Source of the DNA: CAZPAH01 sp964584495
GTDB taxonomy: Bacteria; Krumholzibacteriota; Krumholzibacteriia; Krumholzibacteriales; Krumholzibacteriaceae
NCBI GenBank assembly: GCA_964584495.1
Contig: CAZPAH010000060.1
Location: forward strand, 1-16,749
DNA length: 16,749 nucleotides
Direction: 5' to 3'
The position numbers and the translations under genes are program-made. The notes below the pieces were generated by a model, which saw only the letters and a program-made list of their open reading frames with translations, was not told the DNA's origin and searched no databases. Below, in pieces: positions 1 to 7,625 of the stretch (positions are counted from its first letter, which is position 1; each line of letters starts with the position of its first letter).

Positions 1-149
1 CCCGCATCGACGAAGTCGACTACAACGGCCAGAAGATCGTTCCGCTCAAATTCCTGAAGGCGCTGCTGCCCGACCCGGCCAGCCTCGGCCCGCTCACCAA
101 GGGCAAAACCTGCATCGGCTGCCAAGTCAAGGGACTCAAAGACGGCCAG
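1..149 (+). other. Fragment of a saccharopine/carboxynorspermidine dehydrogenase-like gene, probably joined by misassembly
   Basis: Frame 3 encodes about 49 residues resembling the C-terminal part of the saccharopine dehydrogenase family (carboxynorspermidine synthase-like). Recognisable pieces are RIDEVDYNGQKI, PLKFLKALLPDPASLGP and TKGKTCIGC, ending at KGLKDGQ. In that family the next residues would be the strand leading into a YIYN-like motif. Here the sequence switches at about position 150 to a secreted propeller protein. Codon use also switches: all isoleucines are ATC and there is no AGG arginine before the joint, while both ATA and AGG are frequent after it. The reading frame stays open across the joint. 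I infer an assembly chimera at a contig edge; a real gene fusion is possible but unlikely. Confidence 0.7.
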
Positions 150-1337
150 GAGATTTCCGGATCGCTTGTTTACCATGCCGAGCCTTTACGATTTGCCGGC
201 AACCTGGTTGTTGCGGCGGATACGGCGGGAATTTCGACAGGAGTTTTCGCCGTTTCGGCCCCCGACGACGGCTCGGGGGATGCATGGCTCTCGTTCTTCG
301 CTTTCACGGCGGGGCAGCTCGTTCCTGATCTCGATTTCAACCAGGTGGTCCCACTGACCCTCCGGGAGATAGAGGGTGGACCGGTTCTGCTGGGGGGCGA
401 TATCCTTCCCGAAGAGGATGGAGTGGAGGTCTATGTCATCGCACCGGTGACGGGAAGGGTATTCCTCTGCTCACGTTCAGGCATCTTGATGGAGAGAAAG
501 GTGGCCGAGAGGATCACCGAGCTTCCATCGCTGGAAGATATAAACGGCGATTCGCAGGTCGACCTGGTATGCACCGATCGGCATACCGTATATGTCGTCT
601 CTCCTTCGGGCGCCAACGTCACCGGTTGGCCGAGAAGGCTGGACGAAATATTCAATCTACCAGACGAGGTGGCGATATCGGCTCCCCTAACCTCCGTCTC
701 CAACGAATCGGGGGCCTGGGTGGTCGCGGGAACCGACAAGGGCATTATCTATATCTTCGACCAGTATGGAGAGCTGGAGCACGGTTATCCTAAGCGAATC
801 GCGAGTTCGTTCATACAGGGGATCGACCTCGTCGCCGAAGACGGTGCGGGTCTTCTGAACTACTGCGACATTCTGCGCAACGATCCCTCGAGCGGTTTCT
901 CCGCTTTCCGGCCCGAGGGAGGCTCGTTTAAATGGAGAAAGGCTCCGTTCGGCGCCGGCCATCTGGACAAGTCCTGGTCATCGCCGTGGGGCGGCGTCGG
1001 GCGCACAGCCTTTCTGCAGCCATCGACCGGTGGATATGCCGGGGAAGGTGCCGTTTGGACCGATATAGAGGCGAATCTCAAGGTTTATCCGAACCCGTCG
1101 AGCGGCAGGCGTGTGGGGTTTCATTTCACGGCTCCGCAGGACGGGAAGGCGGAATTGAAGATAATGAATCTCGACGGAGAGATCATTCACGAGGAAAGCA
1201 AGGATCTCTACGGCGGCGATGATGAATTCGTCGTTTCCATGGCCGGAAAAGTTTCCGGAATATACCTGTGCAGGATAGTCATATCCTCGGGGGGACGAAC
1301 GGTTCAGACGAGAAGAAAATTCGCGATAGTCAACTGA
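3..1337 (+). CDS. Secreted propeller-like surface protein with C-terminal Ig-like/sorting domain (5' partial)
   Basis: The frame is open from the window edge to a TGA at 1335-1337. Only the part from about 150 on belongs to this protein; the first 49 codons are a foreign-looking fragment. The body has short repeats of the FG-GAP/VCBS or PQQ-like propeller style. A calcium-binding-like DINGDSQVD lies near residues 180-188, and GWPRR and GYPKR turns follow SPSG- and QYGE-type strands. The last ~88 residues (from about 357) begin VYPNPSSG, continue with LKIMNLDGEII, and finish SGIYLCRIV...RRKFAIVN. This is the pattern of FlgD-Ig-like or type IX-style C-terminal sorting domains in FCB bacteria. 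It is probably exported and surface anchored or released. The true N-terminus and signal peptide lie outside the window. It is the first visible gene of the envelope operon, with the next gene 15 bases on. The exact ligand or role is unknown. Confidence 0.75.
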   Translation, partial: RIDEVDYNGQKIVPLKFLKALLPDPASLGPLTKGKTCIGCQVKGLKDGQEISGSLVYHAEPLRFAGNLVVAADTAGISTGVFAVSAPDDGSGDAWLSFFAFTAGQLVPDLDFNQVVPLTLREIEGGPVLLGGDILPEEDGVEVYVIAPVTGRVFLCSRSGILMERKVAERITELPSLEDINGDSQVDLVCTDRHTVYVVSPSGANVTGWPRRLDEIFNLPDEVAISAPLTSVSNESGAWVVAGTDKGIIYIFDQYGELEHGYPKRIASSFIQGIDLVAEDGAGLLNYCDILRNDPSSGFSAFRPEGGSFKWRKAPFGAGHLDKSWSSPWGGVGRTAFLQPSTGGYAGEGAVWTDIEANLKVYPNPSSGRRVGFHFTAPQDGKAELKIMNLDGEIIHEESKDLYGGDDEFVVSMAGKVSGIYLCRIVISSGGRTVQTRRKFAIVN

Positions 1338-1352
1338 TATTGAGGAGGGAAA

Positions 1353-2363
1353 ATGTCGTCGGGTTACAGCGGATCATTGATCCTGATCGTTGCCGCAGCG
1401 ATAATATTCAGCGGTTCCGCGGCCTGTGGCACGGGGATGAACGGACGGGGAACACTTCCCTCTGGGGGCGCGCTGACATCGTTTCGCGACGCTCCGGTGG
1501 ACCGCAGCTCACGGGAGGAGCGGCCCTCAGTTCCGCCTCCTTCGGTTTTTGACGGCGGGCGTGGCGTTTTGAACCTCGATTCCTTCAATAAAACGGAAAC
1601 GTTGAAGCTCTCCGGCCGGAGGTTGAGCAATACTTCCCTTCCGCCGGGCTTCAACTATCGTGCAGTGGCGGCGGCGCCAGGAACGAACGGCTCGGGGGGA
1701 AGAAAAAGGATCGCATTGTCTGTCCTCGCCTCCGCGCTGCTGCCGGGGCTGGGGGAGATGTATCTTTATCTGGATTCAGGCAACAGGTCCGCCCTTTACC
1801 GTGCGCCGGTTTTCATGGCCCTTGAAGGGTATTTCTGGTACGGTTACAAGACGAATCACGATAAGGGAAAGGATTTCAAAAGCCAGTACGAGCAATTCTG
1901 CGACGAGCACTGGAGCGAGGAGAGGTTTCTGCTCCAGCATCCATACTGTGACGGGATAGGGGGGTGCGAAAGCTGGGAGCAGTATAACGAGGAAGCCAAG
2001 AACGATTACTGGTATTTCGTCTATATACCGAGAAATCTCGATGTGGAGGAGTACTACGAGAACTGCGGGAAGTACGATGCATTCGCCTTCGGCTGGGATG
2101 ACTGGAACGGCGATTACGACGATTTCCAACCCTGGACCCCCAACAGGACCTACTACTGGCACCTTAGGGGCGAAAGCGACAAGTATCTTGTAAGGGGGGA
2201 CCAGTTCCTCATGCTCACGATAGTCAACAGGGTGGTTTCGATGATCGATGCAGGATGGCTCGCGTACAGGATGAACAAGAATCAGGCGCAGGAAGAAGGC
2301 TGGTCTCTGGAACTGGAATCGAGTCCGGTGGCGAGCTCGATAGGATTAAGTTACCGTTTCTAG
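1353..2363 (+). CDS. DUF5683-like membrane-associated exported protein (paralogue 1)
   Basis: A 336-residue protein starts at ATG 1353 behind AGGAGG at 1343-1348. Residues 1-25 form a signal sequence with a long hydrophobic stretch (LILIVAAAIIF). Cys25 follows SAA, a poor lipobox because position -3 is Ser, so lipidation is uncertain. Residues ~118-160 carry the family-like core ALLPGLGEMYL, then a second hydrophobic segment (APVFMALEGYFWYGY). This resembles DUF5683 proteins of Bacteroidetes and relatives, where LLPG.GQ.Y precedes a membrane hairpin. A tyrosine- and acid-rich middle with several Cys follows, then VNRVVSMIDAGWLAYRMN and a terminal Phe. The protein is clearly related to the product of the next gene in layout (LLPGLG core, YYE.. 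segment, RVVS.(I/V)DA helix). Function is unknown; location is probably the cell envelope. Confidence 0.7.
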   Translation: MSSGYSGSLILIVAAAIIFSGSAACGTGMNGRGTLPSGGALTSFRDAPVDRSSREERPSVPPPSVFDGGRGVLNLDSFNKTETLKLSGRRLSNTSLPPGFNYRAVAAAPGTNGSGGRKRIALSVLASALLPGLGEMYLYLDSGNRSALYRAPVFMALEGYFWYGYKTNHDKGKDFKSQYEQFCDEHWSEERFLLQHPYCDGIGGCESWEQYNEEAKNDYWYFVYIPRNLDVEEYYENCGKYDAFAFGWDDWNGDYDDFQPWTPNRTYYWHLRGESDKYLVRGDQFLMLTIVNRVVSMIDAGWLAYRMNKNQAQEEGWSLELESSPVASSIGLSYRF

Positions 2364-2368
2364 GGGGA
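2362..2368 (+). promoter_or_regulatory. Ribosome binding site fixing a TTG start
   Basis: AGGGGGA overlaps the TAG stop of the previous gene and lies five bases before TTG 2374. It supports the TTG start, since no in-frame ATG nearby would retain the signal peptide. Confidence 0.5.
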
Positions 2369-2373
2369 TTTAT

Positions 2374-3207
2374 TTGAGAAAGATTATTATATACACGATC
2401 GCAGCAGCACTTTTTGCCACGCCGGCGGCCGGCGGCGCCTTGTTCGAGGACGGTCCCGGCTGGGATGAGCCGTTCGATCCGTCAGCGGTCTCGATAGCTC
2501 CTCCCGAAGGGATGGCACATGGGGGATATGCAGCCGGGCTGATTTCCTCCGCCGGATCCGGCGGATTCGAGATCTCCGCCGCCGGAGCGGAAAGATCCCC
2601 TGCGCTGGAAGGAGCCGCAAGCTTTCTGCTGCCCGGTCTGGGGCAGTGGAGGATGGGCAGAACGACAAGGGCGAAGATATTCTTCGGCCTGGAAGGCCTC
2701 GCCTGGGTCGCGGTCGGATCTTTCCTCTGGCAGTCGCACGAGAGGAGGGAAGCCTACGAGGAATACGCGGTTGCTTTCGCTTCGGTCAACGGAACGGGAC
2801 ACTCCGACGATTATTACGAGCACGTAGGAAACTACAGGAGCAGCGACGGTCCCGGAGGGTACAACGAATCGGTATTGATCGAAGCGAGGGATCTCTATTA
2901 TCCCGACAGGAACGCCATCGATGAATACTACGCCGCCAACAGGGTTCCCCCCTCGATGTACTGGCTGTGGGAATCCGACGGGGCGTTCAAACGCTACAAC
3001 TCTCTCAGGGCCGGCCAGACCGATGCCCGTAGCCGGGCCCTGTACGCCGTGTTCTTCGCGATCGGTCTCAGGGTCGTAAGCACCGTCGATGCGGTGAGGC
3101 TCGCCCGGTCGGCCGGTGAACGGCAGGAGGTCCGGCCGTCGGGTATCTCCATCGGCCTCGATCCCGCCCCGGGGGGATTCCTGTTGTCGCTCAACCACCC
3201 ATTCTGA
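2374..3207 (+). CDS. DUF5683-like membrane-associated exported protein (paralogue 2)
   Basis: A 277-residue protein starts at TTG 2374, five bases after AGGGGGA (2362-2368). The next codons give MRKIIIYTIAAALFATPAAGG, a clean signal peptide, which supports this start. The core at about residues 74-130 reads GAASFLLPGLGQWRMG, followed by the hydrophobic segment FFGLEGLAWVAVGSFLW. A hydrophilic tyrosine-rich middle (DDYYEHVGNY, AIDEYYAANR) comes next, then LRVVSTVDAVRLARS near the end and a terminal Phe. The LLPGLGQ and RVVS.VDA motifs match the preceding gene, so the two are tandem paralogues of the DUF5683 type. The gap to the preceding gene is 10 bases. I do not know its activity; a role in the envelope is inferred from the signal peptide and operon. 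Confidence 0.7.
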   Translation: MRKIIIYTIAAALFATPAAGGALFEDGPGWDEPFDPSAVSIAPPEGMAHGGYAAGLISSAGSGGFEISAAGAERSPALEGAASFLLPGLGQWRMGRTTRAKIFFGLEGLAWVAVGSFLWQSHERREAYEEYAVAFASVNGTGHSDDYYEHVGNYRSSDGPGGYNESVLIEARDLYYPDRNAIDEYYAANRVPPSMYWLWESDGAFKRYNSLRAGQTDARSRALYAVFFAIGLRVVSTVDAVRLARSAGERQEVRPSGISIGLDPAPGGFLLSLNHPF

Positions 3208-3240
3208 ACGGGCGCAGGATGCGTAAGCAATGAGAGTGAA

Positions 3241-4212
3241 ATGTCCGGATTACTATTTCCCGCGTTCCTTTCCCTGATTCTGCCTTTTCAGGCGATTTCA
3301 ACCGCCGGAGACTCCGTTTCGAATCTCTTACAGGACAAGCGGAGTGTAATAACCCTGCCCGCGGAGGATGAAGAGGATAACCTTGAAAAACTTGTCGTCT
3401 CGGAGTCGGGACTGAAGTTCGGCTCCGGAGAATTACGGGAAGTGCTGGGGCTGGCGGCAGATCCTTCAGGGTATCTCTACGCGGTTGATGCCATGACGGG
3501 AAAGATATTCCGTTTCTCGAGCGATGGAAAGGTAGTCGAGTTCGAGAGCCCTCCGCTCGACACCTCGATCTATCCGATCGATGTAGCCTCTTTCGGAACG
3601 ATTGTCTATGTTCTCGATTACACGACCAACAGGGTGCTGAGGTACGATTACAGGGGGGCGTATCTCGACATCCTGATCTCTTTCAGGGAATACGGAAAGC
3701 TGCGCCCCGTTTCCCTCACATTGGGGGGGGGAGGACGCTTCGTCACGACGGATATCGATAACAGTAAGACGACCGTATTCTCGCCGCTTCTCGATATCGA
3801 GATCGAGATCGGAGGGTACGGGGTGGGAGAAGGTGTTTTCGACCGCCCGGCCAAGGCGGCGATACTTCCGGACGAGAGGCTTGCGGTGGTCGAGACGGGG
3901 AACAGGCGTGTCCAGCTCTTCTCGGCGGCGGGCAGGTACGAAAAAACCATCCCGGCGCCGGGAAGTGCGCGGTTCGTCGTTCCCAGATCGATCTGCGCCG
4001 ATGCGGATGGAAATATCTTCGTGGCCGACGCGGGAGCGGGCGCCGTTTTCGTCTTTTCCGGCGAGGGTGAATACCTTCTCGCGATCGATTCATTCGGAGG
4101 AAAGGCGATTTCGCCTTCAGCGGTGTCGGCCGGTTGGAACAATATTCTTTACGTCGCCGATCTCGGATCGAGATCGATACTTCTTTACAATCTCTCCTAC
4201 CCCGAAAAATGA
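3241..4212 (+). CDS. Secreted NHL-repeat/six-bladed beta-propeller protein
   Basis: A 323-residue protein starts at ATG 3241 with a signal peptide (GLLFPAFLSLILPFQA) ending near residue 20-25. From about residue 65 it is a run of NHL-like blades. Examples are LGLAADPSGYLYAVD...KIFRFSSDG, YVLDYTTNRVLRYDYRG, LAVVETGNRRVQLFSAAG, ICADADGNIFVADAG...VFVFSGEG and ILYVADLGSRSILLYN. This gives about five to six blades, enough for a closed propeller. Such domains usually bind protein or glycan partners and are not enzymes; no catalytic motif is visible. Ribosome binding is weak (GAGAGTGA). The stop codon overlaps the start of the next gene as ATGA, which suggests translational coupling and a product working with the large barrel. 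It contains a G9 run at 3723-3731. Confidence 0.75.
   Translation: MSGLLFPAFLSLILPFQAISTAGDSVSNLLQDKRSVITLPAEDEEDNLEKLVVSESGLKFGSGELREVLGLAADPSGYLYAVDAMTGKIFRFSSDGKVVEFESPPLDTSIYPIDVASFGTIVYVLDYTTNRVLRYDYRGAYLDILISFREYGKLRPVSLTLGGGGRFVTTDIDNSKTTVFSPLLDIEIEIGGYGVGEGVFDRPAKAAILPDERLAVVETGNRRVQLFSAAGRYEKTIPAPGSARFVVPRSICADADGNIFVADAGAGAVFVFSGEGEYLLAIDSFGGKAISPSAVSAGWNNILYVADLGSRSILLYNLSYPEK
3723..3731 (+). repeat. G9 homopolymer inside the NHL propeller gene
   Basis: Nine consecutive G encode part of Leu-Gly-Gly-Gly-Gly. Such tracts can slip during replication and shift the frame, so this is a possible phase-variation site. The frame shown is the intact one. Confidence 0.5.
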
Positions 4213-7200
4213 TTATGCGATCCATTGCGATGCGATTCTTTCTGCTGTCACTCCTTGCCGTGGAGACGGCCGCCGCTGCGGCCGGTGCCGCCGCGCCGCC
4301 GGAAGCTGCCCGCGGGAGAAGCCCGTTAGGCTCGCATCACAGGATTTCGAAAGTCTTCATGCTCGAGAAAGGTCAGAGCCGTCTCGATCTGGGTACTTCA
4401 TTCATCGTCGAGGGCAGCGACTCGGTCTTCATGAACGGCGTTGCCATGGAGCGGGAATCGGATTACAGGATAAACCTCCTGATGGGCACTCTCGTGCTTG
4501 TAAGCCCCGCCTCCGGCGGCGAGGCGGTACGTATATCCTGGCAGCGGTACCCGTTCGCGTTTTCGCCCGTATTCGCGGCACGTTTCCCCGACGACAGCGG
4601 CCCCCTCCGCGTGACGCGGCCTCCGGCCCCGCCGATCGAGGGAGAGGGGAAGAAGGGTTCCCCTTACAGGTTGAGGCTTTCGGGGAGTAAGAGCGTCGGG
4701 TTCAGCCTTGGATCGGACAGGGGGCTCGGGATAGACCAGTCGCTCAAGATGACGATGGCCGGAAAACTGGCGAAGGATCTGGAAGTCAGGGCATTCCTCT
4801 CGGATGACAACCTGCCGGTTCAGCCGGAAGGGAATACCGAGGAATTGAAGCACCTCGACCGTGTGATGGTGGAGGTCAAAAGCAAGCATACCACGACCAG
4901 CCTAGGCGATTTTTCGACAGGTCTCCACTGGTCGAAGTTTTCCTCCTTCCAGAGAGAGCTGAGGGGGGCGACCTCTGTCATCGAGGCGGGGAAACAGCGA
5001 TTCTTCGCCGGCGGCGGCATAGCGAAAGGGAGATTCAGGACTGCCAGCTTTTTCGGGAGGGAGGGTGTGCAGGGACCCTACGAGCTTCTAGATGCGAGGC
5101 GGTTCAACGGCGTAATAATACTTCCGGGAACGGAGACCGTCTACCTGGATGGAAGGGAGCTGAAGCGGGGTAGCGAGAACGACTACACGATCGACTACAA
5201 CAGGGGAACGCTGACCTTCACGGAAAAGGTGTCGATCACGCGCGATTCGGAAATAGCCGTAGATTACCAGATGGGGGAGGACGAATACGAGCGCACAACC
5301 CTCGATGCCGGATGGTCCTCGTCGTTCTGGGGAGAAGGTCTGAAACTGAAGACATTCTTCTTTCAGGAGAAAGATAACGCCGATAAACCGGTCAGGGGAC
5401 AGATAAACAAGGAGGAGGCCGACCTGCTCGAGAACGCGGGGGACAATCCGGAGCTGGCCCTTGCTCCCGGGATAACAGAGGTCGAGGATGCCGAGGATGC
5501 TTACATCCTGGTACCGGCCGGTGAGCTTCCGGCACATTACGAGTTCGTCGAGACGGGCGGAAGGTACCTGCTCGATTTCTATCAAGTGGGGGTGGGAAAG
5601 GGCGATTACGCGACAGACGGCTTCACCAAGAGGGGAGAGGTGAAATACGCGTACGTGGGGGAGGGTATGGGGAGCTTTTCGATAGGCAGGCTTCTTCCGC
5701 TGCCGGAGAGGAAACAGGTATTCAGCGTGGGGCTGGAAGCCGGCCGCGGCATTTTCTTCCTAGATGCGGAGGGAAACCTGAGCCGTTATGACAAGAATTT
5801 GCGATCGAAATTGGACGACGGTGACAATGACGGCGGCGCCCTCAGTTTCGTCGGCGGGATAAGGGGTGTCGGCCTTCTGTCGGGCAAACTGTCCGTGTCG
5901 GGGGAATACTCCAGCCTAGATAAGCGGTTCGTCGCCCCGGACATGGTGAGGGAGCCGTACTTCTACCGGAACTGGAACCTGGAGGGGGTCGAGCTTACGG
6001 GGCGTGAGGAGATCTCCGGACTTTCGCTGGACTGGTCGAGGGGGAAGGATTGGACGATAAGGGGGAGCAGCAAGCATCTGAGCAGGGAGGGAGGGATTTC
6101 CGCCGCGAAGCAGGAAATCTCGGCGAGGTTGGGCGATCTTCGTACGAGGGGGATCGGAGTGGACGCTTTCAGCACCGACACGGGCGCCGGGCGGGACAGA
6201 AGATTCGCGAAGGCTGCAGGGGCGCTGGCATTCTGGCATCTCATTCCGGCCGCATCGTACGATACGGAACGGTACAGGTCCTTTTCGGCGGAGGGGGCCG
6301 ACACGGGGAGATTCTACTACAGGGGCACAGTTTCGCTGGCGGGGAGGGATACGGGCCGGTTCAGATCGCTCCTTAGCTACAGTCTCAGGCGGACCGACAA
6401 TATGCGTGAAGAGGGCGGCGAATGGATCAGGGCGAGGGAAAACGACGAGATCTCGTTAGACGGGGGGTATACGGGAGGCTCCAGGATCGTAGACCTGCTG
6501 GTCACAAGGAGGATAGAGAGGGAATCGCTTTCCGGGAGGGAGTCGAAGAACGACCTTGCCAGGGTAAGGTACCGCGACTCGTGGGAGAAGGCGGGAGTGA
6601 CGTCCGACCTCGGTTACAGGATCAGCTCGGGAGAGGACAGGAAGCTCGAGAAGGCGGTCATATACGTCGGGGAGAATGAGGGCGATTACGACAGCGAGGG
6701 CAGGGAGGTCGGCCAGAGGAGGGGCGACTACATGGTTCTTTTCCTCCCCGGCGGAGAGGTGGAGACGGTTCGGAGCGTCGAGTTTACGTGGAGAACGAGC
6801 ATCGGCAGGGGGCTCAGGGGCATCGTCGCGGGGGATGAGGGGGGGGGACTGACAGGAACGATCAGGAGGAATGTCTCGGTAGATCATTTCTTCTCGGTGC
6901 TGGAGAGATCGGCGACGGACGACCTTTGGGCGCTCTATACGCTGGATCCGGCGGTCCTTCAGCGGGATGACGTCACTCTCTTCGGCAGCAACAGCCTGAG
7001 ACAGGAATGGTCGTTTCTCAACGACGTCAAAAAGTACAACCTGAGGCTGATATATTCGAGGGAGGATGAGGAGGACAACCGTTCCGAAGGAGTTTCACTG
7101 TCGAGGTTCGGCAGGGAGGTGACCGTCAAGGCCGAAGCGGTCGTTGGAGGGAAGTTCACCCTCTCGCTAGATGCCGGAACCAAGCTCAGGGAAAGGGAGT

Positions 7201-7625
7201 CGACGAGGTCGCTCGATCAGAGGTACAGGGTCGAATCGTACTCCCTAGCCCAGACTGCGGATTACAGGCAGGGGGCGTCCACCACCCTTTCCCTTGAACT
7301 CGGGCTCGAGAGAAGGAGAGACGCCGTATCGCTGGCCGACCAGGTTTCCTACATGGCGACGCCGTCGTTCAAGGGATCGGTCGGCGGAAAGGTTCGTCTG
7401 ACCTCCTTCTTCAGGTTTACCTATACCGATGTCAGGGCGGAATCGGGTAAACCCCTTTTCTTTCTAGAGGAAGGGATGAGGGAGGACTGGTCGCTTACGG
7501 GGCAGTACAGGTTCACGAAGAATGTGAGCTTCGGCCTCAACTACAACGGGAGACGGGAGAAGAATTATGCGGGGGAGGTGAATACGGTTCATGCACTCAA
7601 GATGGAAAGCCGCGCTTATTTCTAG
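4209..7625 (+). CDS. Large predicted outer-membrane beta-barrel protein
   Basis: I choose ATG 4209 (1138 residues) because it overlaps the preceding stop as ATGA and gives a signal peptide (MIMRSIAMRFFLLSLLAVETAAAAA). The upstream in-frame ATG at 4134 would bury that signal and overlap the propeller gene by 79 bases. Starts at 4215 or 4230 are also possible. Two copies of one motif occur, GSDSVFMNG...DYRINLLMGTL (residues ~69-111) and GTETVYLDG...DYTIDYNRGTL (~304-354). Between them is a strand-rich region containing NLPVQPEGNTEEL, LDRVMVEV and LGDFSTG. The remaining ~780 residues are alternating polar/aromatic strands with glycine- and acid-rich turns. The protein ends in ESRAYF, a terminal Phe typical of barrels recognised by the Bam machinery. 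The layout recalls the front part of SprA-like giant barrels of FCB bacteria, but homology is unproven. It overlaps the following Omp85 gene by 35 bases. Substrate and function are unknown. Confidence 0.7.
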   Translation: MIMRSIAMRFFLLSLLAVETAAAAAGAAAPPEAARGRSPLGSHHRISKVFMLEKGQSRLDLGTSFIVEGSDSVFMNGVAMERESDYRINLLMGTLVLVSPASGGEAVRISWQRYPFAFSPVFAARFPDDSGPLRVTRPPAPPIEGEGKKGSPYRLRLSGSKSVGFSLGSDRGLGIDQSLKMTMAGKLAKDLEVRAFLSDDNLPVQPEGNTEELKHLDRVMVEVKSKHTTTSLGDFSTGLHWSKFSSFQRELRGATSVIEAGKQRFFAGGGIAKGRFRTASFFGREGVQGPYELLDARRFNGVIILPGTETVYLDGRELKRGSENDYTIDYNRGTLTFTEKVSITRDSEIAVDYQMGEDEYERTTLDAGWSSSFWGEGLKLKTFFFQEKDNADKPVRGQINKEEADLLENAGDNPELALAPGITEVEDAEDAYILVPAGELPAHYEFVETGGRYLLDFYQVGVGKGDYATDGFTKRGEVKYAYVGEGMGSFSIGRLLPLPERKQVFSVGLEAGRGIFFLDAEGNLSRYDKNLRSKLDDGDNDGGALSFVGGIRGVGLLSGKLSVSGEYSSLDKRFVAPDMVREPYFYRNWNLEGVELTGREEISGLSLDWSRGKDWTIRGSSKHLSREGGISAAKQEISARLGDLRTRGIGVDAFSTDTGAGRDRRFAKAAGALAFWHLIPAASYDTERYRSFSAEGADTGRFYYRGTVSLAGRDTGRFRSLLSYSLRRTDNMREEGGEWIRARENDEISLDGGYTGGSRIVDLLVTRRIERESLSGRESKNDLARVRYRDSWEKAGVTSDLGYRISSGEDRKLEKAVIYVGENEGDYDSEGREVGQRRGDYMVLFLPGGEVETVRSVEFTWRTSIGRGLRGIVAGDEGGGLTGTIRRNVSVDHFFSVLERSATDDLWALYTLDPAVLQRDDVTLFGSNSLRQEWSFLNDVKKYNLRLIYSREDEEDNRSEGVSLSRFGREVTVKAEAVVGGKFTLSLDAGTKLRERESTRSLDQRYRVESYSLAQTADYRQGASTTLSLELGLERRRDAVSLADQVSYMATPSFKGSVGGKVRLTSFFRFTYTDVRAESGKPLFFLEEGMREDWSLTGQYRFTKNVSFGLNYNGRREKNYAGEVNTVHALKMESRAYF
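6839..6847 (+). repeat. G9 homopolymer inside the large barrel gene
   Basis: Nine G encode Glu-Gly-Gly-Gly in a probable turn. It is the second G9 run in this operon. Loss or gain of one G would truncate the barrel. Confidence 0.5.
7574..7580 (+). promoter_or_regulatory. Ribosome binding site inside the barrel gene for the Omp85 gene
   Basis: GGAGGTG lies within the coding end of the barrel gene, ten bases before ATG 7591. It supports the overlapping start, which yields a good signal peptide. Confidence 0.5.

Noticed and set aside
1353..1430. Lipoprotein signal on the first DUF5683-like protein
   Set aside because: Cys25 is preceded by SAA, not an L-[AS]-[GA]-like lipobox; ordinary signal cleavage is equally likely.
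2482..3198. A 238-codon minus-strand frame opposite the second DUF5683-like gene
   Set aside because: It has low-complexity Arg/Gly/Val-rich composition with no signal or motif, while the plus-strand gene has a signal peptide and ribosome binding site.
4134..4208. Upstream ATG for the large barrel gene
   Set aside because: It would add 25 charged residues ahead of a good signal peptide and overlap the propeller gene by 79 bases; the ATGA overlap at 4209 is more plausible.
3833..4690. A 285-codon plus-strand frame spanning the propeller-barrel junction
   Set aside because: It is Arg/Ser-rich out-of-frame translation of two supported genes with no start signal.
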